Below are positions 5,110 through 8,698 of a DNA stretch of 8,698 nucleotides, in pieces. The number at the start of each line of letters is the position of its first letter. Within the stretch, counting starts at the first letter, position 1. The translations under genes were made by a program, and so were the position numbers. This DNA is from Candidatus Nanoanaerosalina archaeon (GTDB lineage: Archaea; Nanohalarchaeota; Nanosalinia; Nanosalinales; Nanoanaerosalinaceae). The stretch spans positions 1-8,698 of the forward strand of contig JALDAI010000026.1 in the NCBI GenBank assembly GCA_022729285.1, given 5' to 3'. The notes under the pieces are model-generated. The model worked only from the letters and a program-made list of their open reading frames with translations, ran no database searches and was not told the origin of the DNA.

Positions 5110-8100
5110 GATAGCGTTAGAAGTCTTACAATAGAGACGGAAGGAGATGGTATGACATATCCTTTTCCAAGAGAGTATTACGGAGACCACGATATTTTCG
5201 GAGACGATGGAGAAGTAAAAGTTGAAGCTACTCCTGACTCAGGTAACGTCTTAATTGACTGGGAAGGATGTTATGAATCAAGCACAGAAGAAGGAGATGA
5301 GTACTGTAACGTACTAGTTGAAGAAGGAGAGCAGAGAACAGTAAGAGCTATTTTTGTAGATGAAAAGTACGCTGACGGATTCGACCTAACAGTTGATGTC
5401 GGAACAGGTTCAGGAACAACCGATCCAAGCGGAACAAACAGATACGATTACGGTGAAGAAGTTGAAGTTACAGCAACTCCTTCAGACGGTTATGTATTTG
5501 ATTCCTTTAGAGGAGACTGTTCAGGAACTTCTTGTACAGTAACAATGGATTCAGACAAACATGTCACAGCGGATTTCAAAGAAGCAGACGATACAGTTGA
5601 TGAGTTCGATCTTACAGTAGATGTTGAAGGAGAAGGATCGACAGTTCCTTCACAAGGAGTTCACACATACTATGATGGTGAACAGGTTTCAGTAGAGGCA
5701 ACACCTGACTCAGGATGGGAGTTCTCAGGATTTGAGGGCGACTGTTCAGGTACAAGCTGCGACCTCACAATGGATTCTGACAAACAGGTTACAGCTGTTT
5801 TTGAAGAAACAACTGCTTCAAGAAGTCTGACAATCAATGCATACGGTGAAGGAACTACTTATCCTTTCCCAAGAACTTACAGAGACGACCACTCGATTTT
5901 TGGAGATGATGGATTAGTCGAAATAGAAGCGGCTCCAAGCTCCGGTCATATGTTAGCCGAGTGGCAGGGATGTTTCGAATCAAGCGTTGAAGACAAAACT
6001 TGTTCAGTACTTGTACAGGACGGGGATCACAAAACGGTTGATGCCTACTTTGTAAAAGAACAGTACGACCTAAACATCAATGTAAACGGTGAAGGAACAA
6101 CTGAACCAGAGGAAGGGCTACACACCTTTGATTACAACGAAGAAGTTGATGTAACCGCCACACCTGAAGACGGATGGGAGTTCGTTGGATGGACAGGAGA
6201 TGTTGAAAGCAGTGATGAAACGGTAACAGTGACAATGGATGATTACAAAGATATCACAGCAAACTTTGAAGAGGAACCTGACCCGGTAGACGAGAACTAC
6301 TCTTTAACCTACGACATCTTGTGTCGAGACGGTTCAGAAGATTGTGGAACTCTTGACTTAGAGCCTGATAAAGAGCTTTACGAAGAAGGTGAAACTGTTA
6401 CTCTTACAGCCGAACCAGGAGAAGGATTTGAGTTCTACGAGTTTACAGGAGACTGTTTCCAGACAGACCCTGTATGTGAACTAACAATGGACTCAGACAA
6501 ACACGTTGATGTCTGGTTCAGGAGTACTGAAGAGGATAGAACTGAGTACAACCTTACAATGAACGTTGTAGGAGAAGGAACAACTATCCCTGAAGAAGGA
6601 GTTCACACATACGAAGAGACAACTCATGTAGAAATTTCAGTAGATGAACCTGGTGAGGGATACAAGTTCGACAGATGGACAGGAGATATCGGTCAAGCGG
6701 ACGAAGACAGTGAAAACATCGCTTTATCAATGAGCCAGAACAGAGATATAACAGCACACTTTATAGAAGCTGACAAACCGTCAGTAAGAACACTGGAAGC
6801 AAAAGATATCACATATGATTCAGCAACACTTGTTGGAGAATTAAGAGACTTTGGACTAGTAGATGAAGACGATTTAGCAGTATACTTTATTTACAGAGAA
6901 GCAGGAGAAACAGGATGGATCCAGACAAACACTCAGTACATGGATGAAACAGGCGAGTTTGAACAAACAGTAACAAACCTTAACGAAGACACTGAATACG
7001 AGTTCAAAGCAGGAGCGAACTGGAACAGTGAAGAAGTATTAGGAGATATGCTAACATTCGTAACAGAAGAGGAAGATATCGACGACCCGGACGATCCTGA
7101 TGACACGGATAGAAGGGATAGAAGAGACACAATATTCAGAGACCCTGACGATGAAGTAGATGAACCGGAACCTGAGGACTTAGAGCCTACAGCAAACGCT
7201 GGATACAACAGAAGAGGAATCGTAGACGAAGAAATAAACTTCCACGGAACCGGATCTGTAAACGAAGGATCCATAGTTGAGTACAGATGGGACTTCAATG
7301 ACGACGGTTACTGGGACTACGAAAGCAGTAGAGATGGAAGAACATCATATGCTTACAGAGAAGCAGGAACATACACAGCAAGGTTTGAAGTAGAAACAGA
7401 CAGAGGATACACAGCAGACGACACTGTACAAGTAGAGATCAGAGAAGAAGATGAAGTAATTGACGACACCGACAGATTTGTTATTGGAAACGTATCATTC
7501 GACTACTACTACGACTCAGAGCTAAACATGACAAAAGTAGACTTTTCAATTACTAACGACTACAACACAACCAAACACCTTGAAGTAGAGTTAACACCTT
7601 CAGACAGGATGAAAGAAGTTTTCGGAAGATTATCATTCATTCCTACACCGGATGAAGAGTCTGAAAACAAAGTTGTCTGGACGGAACTACTTGAAGCAGA
7701 CGAGTCCTTCAACGGAAGTATCGAAGGAGAAGGATATATTGAATCAAGCGCTTTCAGAGACATGGATGTAAAGACAACCTGGAGAGACCCTGACGAAGTA
7801 GTAGGGCCTATTGGATACTTCACAAGAACAGTAACACATCCTATCATGGGACTGCTTTTCGTAATAGCCGGGCTATTCATCTTATTTGTGGATGAAAGAA
7901 GAAGAAAGGCCTTGAAAAGAAAGTTCGATGAAAAAACAAGGGGAGAACGAGCTAGAGACAGCCAAGGAAGGTTCAAAAAAGAATCTGAAGCAAGAAAGAT
8001 TAGAAGAGCAAGACTTTCAGGAGCAGGTAAAAAAGGAAAGAAATCCGGAAAGAAATCTTCTAGCTCCAAGAGGAGAAGGAAGAAGTCTAGTAAGAAAAAG

Positions 8101-8151
8101 AAGAGTTCGGACAAAAAATCCGATTCTTCGGACAATAAAGGTAGTAAATAA
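4990..8151 (+). CDS. Large repeat-bearing cell-surface protein with InlB-B-type, FN3-like and PKD domains, membrane anchor and basic tail
   Basis: A 1053-residue predicted surface protein; function unproven, adhesion plausible. A signal peptide covers about 1-40 (Lys-rich start, hydrophobic 20-34, AAA before Asp41). Seven divergent InlB-B (Flg_new_2-like) repeats span 44-592. An FN3-like domain (597-693), an acidic Asp-Pro linker (694-731) and a PKD domain (732-818, with EYRWDFNDDG at 764-773) follow. Next is an unrecognised beta-type domain (828-935), a membrane helix (951-967) and an 86-residue Lys/Arg/Ser tail that should be cytoplasmic. The exterior is strongly acidic. All twelve cysteines lie in the repeats. 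I prefer the ATG at 4990 because GAGAGGT lies six bases upstream; in-frame ATGs at 4966 and 4975 would add eight or five residues. The stop codon sits in the loop of the gene's terminator hairpin. Confidence 0.9.
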   Translation: MSKSILETGGKSTLKSLTKLLVFLLVFGAVFGALSSSAAADSVRSLTIETEGDGMTYPFPREYYGDHDIFGDDGEVKVEATPDSGNVLIDWEGCYESSTEEGDEYCNVLVEEGEQRTVRAIFVDEKYADGFDLTVDVGTGSGTTDPSGTNRYDYGEEVEVTATPSDGYVFDSFRGDCSGTSCTVTMDSDKHVTADFKEADDTVDEFDLTVDVEGEGSTVPSQGVHTYYDGEQVSVEATPDSGWEFSGFEGDCSGTSCDLTMDSDKQVTAVFEETTASRSLTINAYGEGTTYPFPRTYRDDHSIFGDDGLVEIEAAPSSGHMLAEWQGCFESSVEDKTCSVLVQDGDHKTVDAYFVKEQYDLNINVNGEGTTEPEEGLHTFDYNEEVDVTATPEDGWEFVGWTGDVESSDETVTVTMDDYKDITANFEEEPDPVDENYSLTYDILCRDGSEDCGTLDLEPDKELYEEGETVTLTAEPGEGFEFYEFTGDCFQTDPVCELTMDSDKHVDVWFRSTEEDRTEYNLTMNVVGEGTTIPEEGVHTYEETTHVEISVDEPGEGYKFDRWTGDIGQADEDSENIALSMSQNRDITAHFIEADKPSVRTLEAKDITYDSATLVGELRDFGLVDEDDLAVYFIYREAGETGWIQTNTQYMDETGEFEQTVTNLNEDTEYEFKAGANWNSEEVLGDMLTFVTEEEDIDDPDDPDDTDRRDRRDTIFRDPDDEVDEPEPEDLEPTANAGYNRRGIVDEEINFHGTGSVNEGSIVEYRWDFNDDGYWDYESSRDGRTSYAYREAGTYTARFEVETDRGYTADDTVQVEIREEDEVIDDTDRFVIGNVSFDYYYDSELNMTKVDFSITNDYNTTKHLEVELTPSDRMKEVFGRLSFIPTPDEESENKVVWTELLEADESFNGSIEGEGYIESSAFRDMDVKTTWRDPDEVVGPIGYFTRTVTHPIMGLLFVIAGLFILFVDERRRKALKRKFDEKTRGERARDSQGRFKKESEARKIRRARLSGAGKKGKKSGKKSSSSKRRRKKSSKKKKSSDKKSDSSDNKGSK
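5119..6765 (+). repeat. Seven tandem InlB-B-type protein repeats (order A-B-B-A-B-C-B)
   Basis: Repeats cover residues 44-124, 131-198, 206-273, 278-356, 359-427, 437-511 and 520-592. The common pattern is LT-x-V-x-GEGTT-P at the start, a V-x-A-x-P-x-x-GW-x-F middle, a GD-C or W-x-G turn, and TMDSDK-x-VTA-x-F at the end. Repeats 1 and 4 (type A) carry an inserted YPFPR...IFGDDG segment and share the SSGxx/CxESS pattern. Repeat 6 (type C) has an extra cysteine pair. Repeats are diverged at DNA level: the peptide GDCSGTSC in repeats 2 and 3 uses different codons for Gly-Thr-Ser-Cys, so the array is old rather than a recent expansion. Confidence 0.85.
6778..7068 (+). other. FN3-like domain of the surface protein
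   Basis: Residues 597-693 begin PSVRTLEAKDITYDSATL and end LTFVTEE, with the NLNEDTEYEFKA strand near 663-674. This is the usual fibronectin type III pattern of a Leu before 'xYxF' in the last third. It separates the repeat array from the acidic linker. Confidence 0.7.
7183..7443 (+). other. PKD domain of the surface protein
   Basis: Residues 732-818 start PTANAGYNRRG and contain the characteristic EYRWDFNDDG turn (764-773), then YAYREAGTYTARFEV (787-801), the PKD signature. PKD domains are common in archaeal surface layers and mediate protein-protein or protein-glycan contact. Confidence 0.85.
7837..8148 (+). other. C-terminal membrane helix and basic cytoplasmic tail
   Basis: A helix at residues 951-967 (PIMGLLFVIAGLFILFV) is followed at once by DERRRK, so the positive-inside rule puts the tail in the cytoplasm. 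In the 86-residue tail (968-1053) I count 39 Lys/Arg, 11 Asp/Glu and 16 Ser. The last 44 residues are almost only Lys, Arg, Ser, Gly and Asp. The first part contains RDSQGRF (989-995). Confidence 0.8.
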
Positions 8152-8180
8152 TTTACTGCCTAACTTTTTTCTTTTCTTTA
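8140..8180 (+). terminator. Hairpin terminator overlapping the surface-protein stop codon
   Basis: GGTAGTAAA (8140-8148) pairs with TTTACTGCC (8152-8160), nine pairs with one G-U, leaving the stop codon TAA as the 3-base loop. A T-rich tract follows (8165-8180), running into the 3' end of the convergent methylthiotransferase gene. Confidence 0.75.
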
Positions 8181-8698
8181 TTCAACTAGTTCACCAACGA
8201 CATAAGACCACTTACTTTCCACAACTTTCACTTTAACAAATTCTCCTGGTGTTAATTCTTCTTTAACGACTACAGGCGTGTACTTGTTATCCCGGCCGAT
8301 TACCGTACCTTCTTTACCTTTTTCCACCACTAAAACATCTAATTCTTCGCCTAAAACCTTTTTTCTCCGTTTTCCACAAATTTTATCTCTCATCTCAGTG
8401 ATTTTCTTAGATCTTTTTTTAGCATCGTTTGCAGAAGGTTTTTTCATAGAGTAAGCTAGAGTACCTTTACGTGGGGAAAACCTGGTTATATTGATTATAT
8501 CCGGTTTAGTTCTTTCTAATAAACCAACAGTTTTTTCGAACTCTTCACCGGTTTCACCCGGAAAACCAATTATAACATCTGTTGAAACCGTTAAATCCAT
8601 ATTTTCACGGCCTTTCTCAACCATCTCAGAGAAGTCTTCGGGTTTATGGTGTCTCCTCATCTTGTTCAAAACTTTTTCAGATCCTGACTGTACCGGGA
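8178..8698 (-). CDS. MiaB-like tRNA methylthiotransferase (archaeal e-MtaB type), C-terminal part
   Basis: The C-terminal 172 residues of a radical-SAM methylthiotransferase; the 5' end lies beyond the right edge, so the Fe-S-binding N-terminal and CxxxCxxC regions are not visible. The visible start, PVQSGSEKVLNKMRR, is the conserved radical-SAM barrel segment of the MiaB/RimO/CDKAL1 family, followed by DVIIGFPGETGEEF and FSPRKGTLAY. The last 60 or so residues (about 8178-8360) form a TRAM RNA-binding domain. Archaeal and eukaryotic members convert t6A to ms2t6A at position 37 of tRNAs reading ANN codons; that is family knowledge, and the clade assignment is an inference. It is convergent with the surface-protein gene, separated by 26 bases. 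Confidence 0.92.
   Translation of the reverse strand, partial: PVQSGSEKVLNKMRRHHKPEDFSEMVEKGRENMDLTVSTDVIIGFPGETGEEFEKTVGLLERTKPDIINITRFSPRKGTLAYSMKKPSANDAKKRSKKITEMRDKICGKRRKKVLGEELDVLVVEKGKEGTVIGRDNKYTPVVVKEELTPGEFVKVKVVESKWSYVVGELVE

Noticed and set aside
5119..6765. Possible CRISPR or DNA-level tandem repeat array
   Set aside because: The periodicity is at protein level, units vary in length and identical peptides use different codons; there are no near-identical short DNA repeats with unique spacers.
6933..7298. Minus-strand open frame opposite the FN3/PKD region
   Set aside because: Its Ser/Gly run is simply the complement of the Asp-Pro-rich linker codons; no promoter or ribosome-binding site was seen.
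7560..8135. Long minus-strand open frame inside the surface-protein gene (191 codons)
   Set aside because: It is the antisense shadow of the Lys/Glu/Ser-rich 3' end, giving low-complexity Leu/Phe/Ser protein with no recognisable domain.
7928..8236. Second plus-strand frame over the basic tail
   Set aside because: The true frame continues through to the TAA at 8149 without interruption; the other frame is Arg/Lys-rich only because the DNA is purine-rich.

Overview
The window looks like part of a compact archaeal chromosome, most likely a small-genome (DPANN-type, perhaps nanohaloarchaeal) organism; the lineage is an inference. The archaeal signs are TATA-like boxes about 25-30 bases upstream of starts, a mix of apparently leaderless genes and genes with GGTG/GAGGT ribosome-binding sites, U-rich terminators, and an archaeal-style MiaB-like enzyme. 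The DNA is AT-rich. The predicted surface protein is strikingly rich in Asp/Glu, which suits a salty habitat, but GrpE and the U32 protein are Lys-rich and do not look extremely salt-adapted.

Layout. Positions 1-1174 (minus strand) form a stress block: a cold-shock-domain protein (TTG start), then grpE, then the first 86 codons of dnaK running off the left edge. Positions 1286-3060 (plus) hold two NAD(P)-type oxidoreductases: an SDR-family reductase and a D-lactate-dehydrogenase-type 2-hydroxyacid dehydrogenase ending at a strong hairpin terminator. A small zinc-ribbon protein (3216-3461, plus) meets a U32-family protein (3469-4713, minus) tail to tail. A 252-base divergent intergenic region then leads to the dominant feature, a 1053-residue predicted cell-surface protein (4990-8151, plus). 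The right edge holds the C-terminal part of a MiaB-like tRNA methylthiotransferase (8178-8698, minus), convergent with the surface gene.

How it fits together. GrpE and DnaK are partners in one chaperone cycle. The lactate dehydrogenase would reoxidise NADH in a fermentative cell. The U32 protein and the MiaB-like enzyme are both likely Fe-S-dependent RNA-modification proteins, but they sit in separate transcription units. The surface protein has a signal peptide, seven InlB-B-type repeats, an FN3-like domain, a PKD domain, a sequon-rich membrane-proximal domain, one membrane helix and a very basic cytoplasmic tail. It is the most unusual item here; adhesion or partner-cell contact is a plausible role but is not shown by the sequence. 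I saw no RNA genes, CRISPR arrays, insertion sequences or phage genes.
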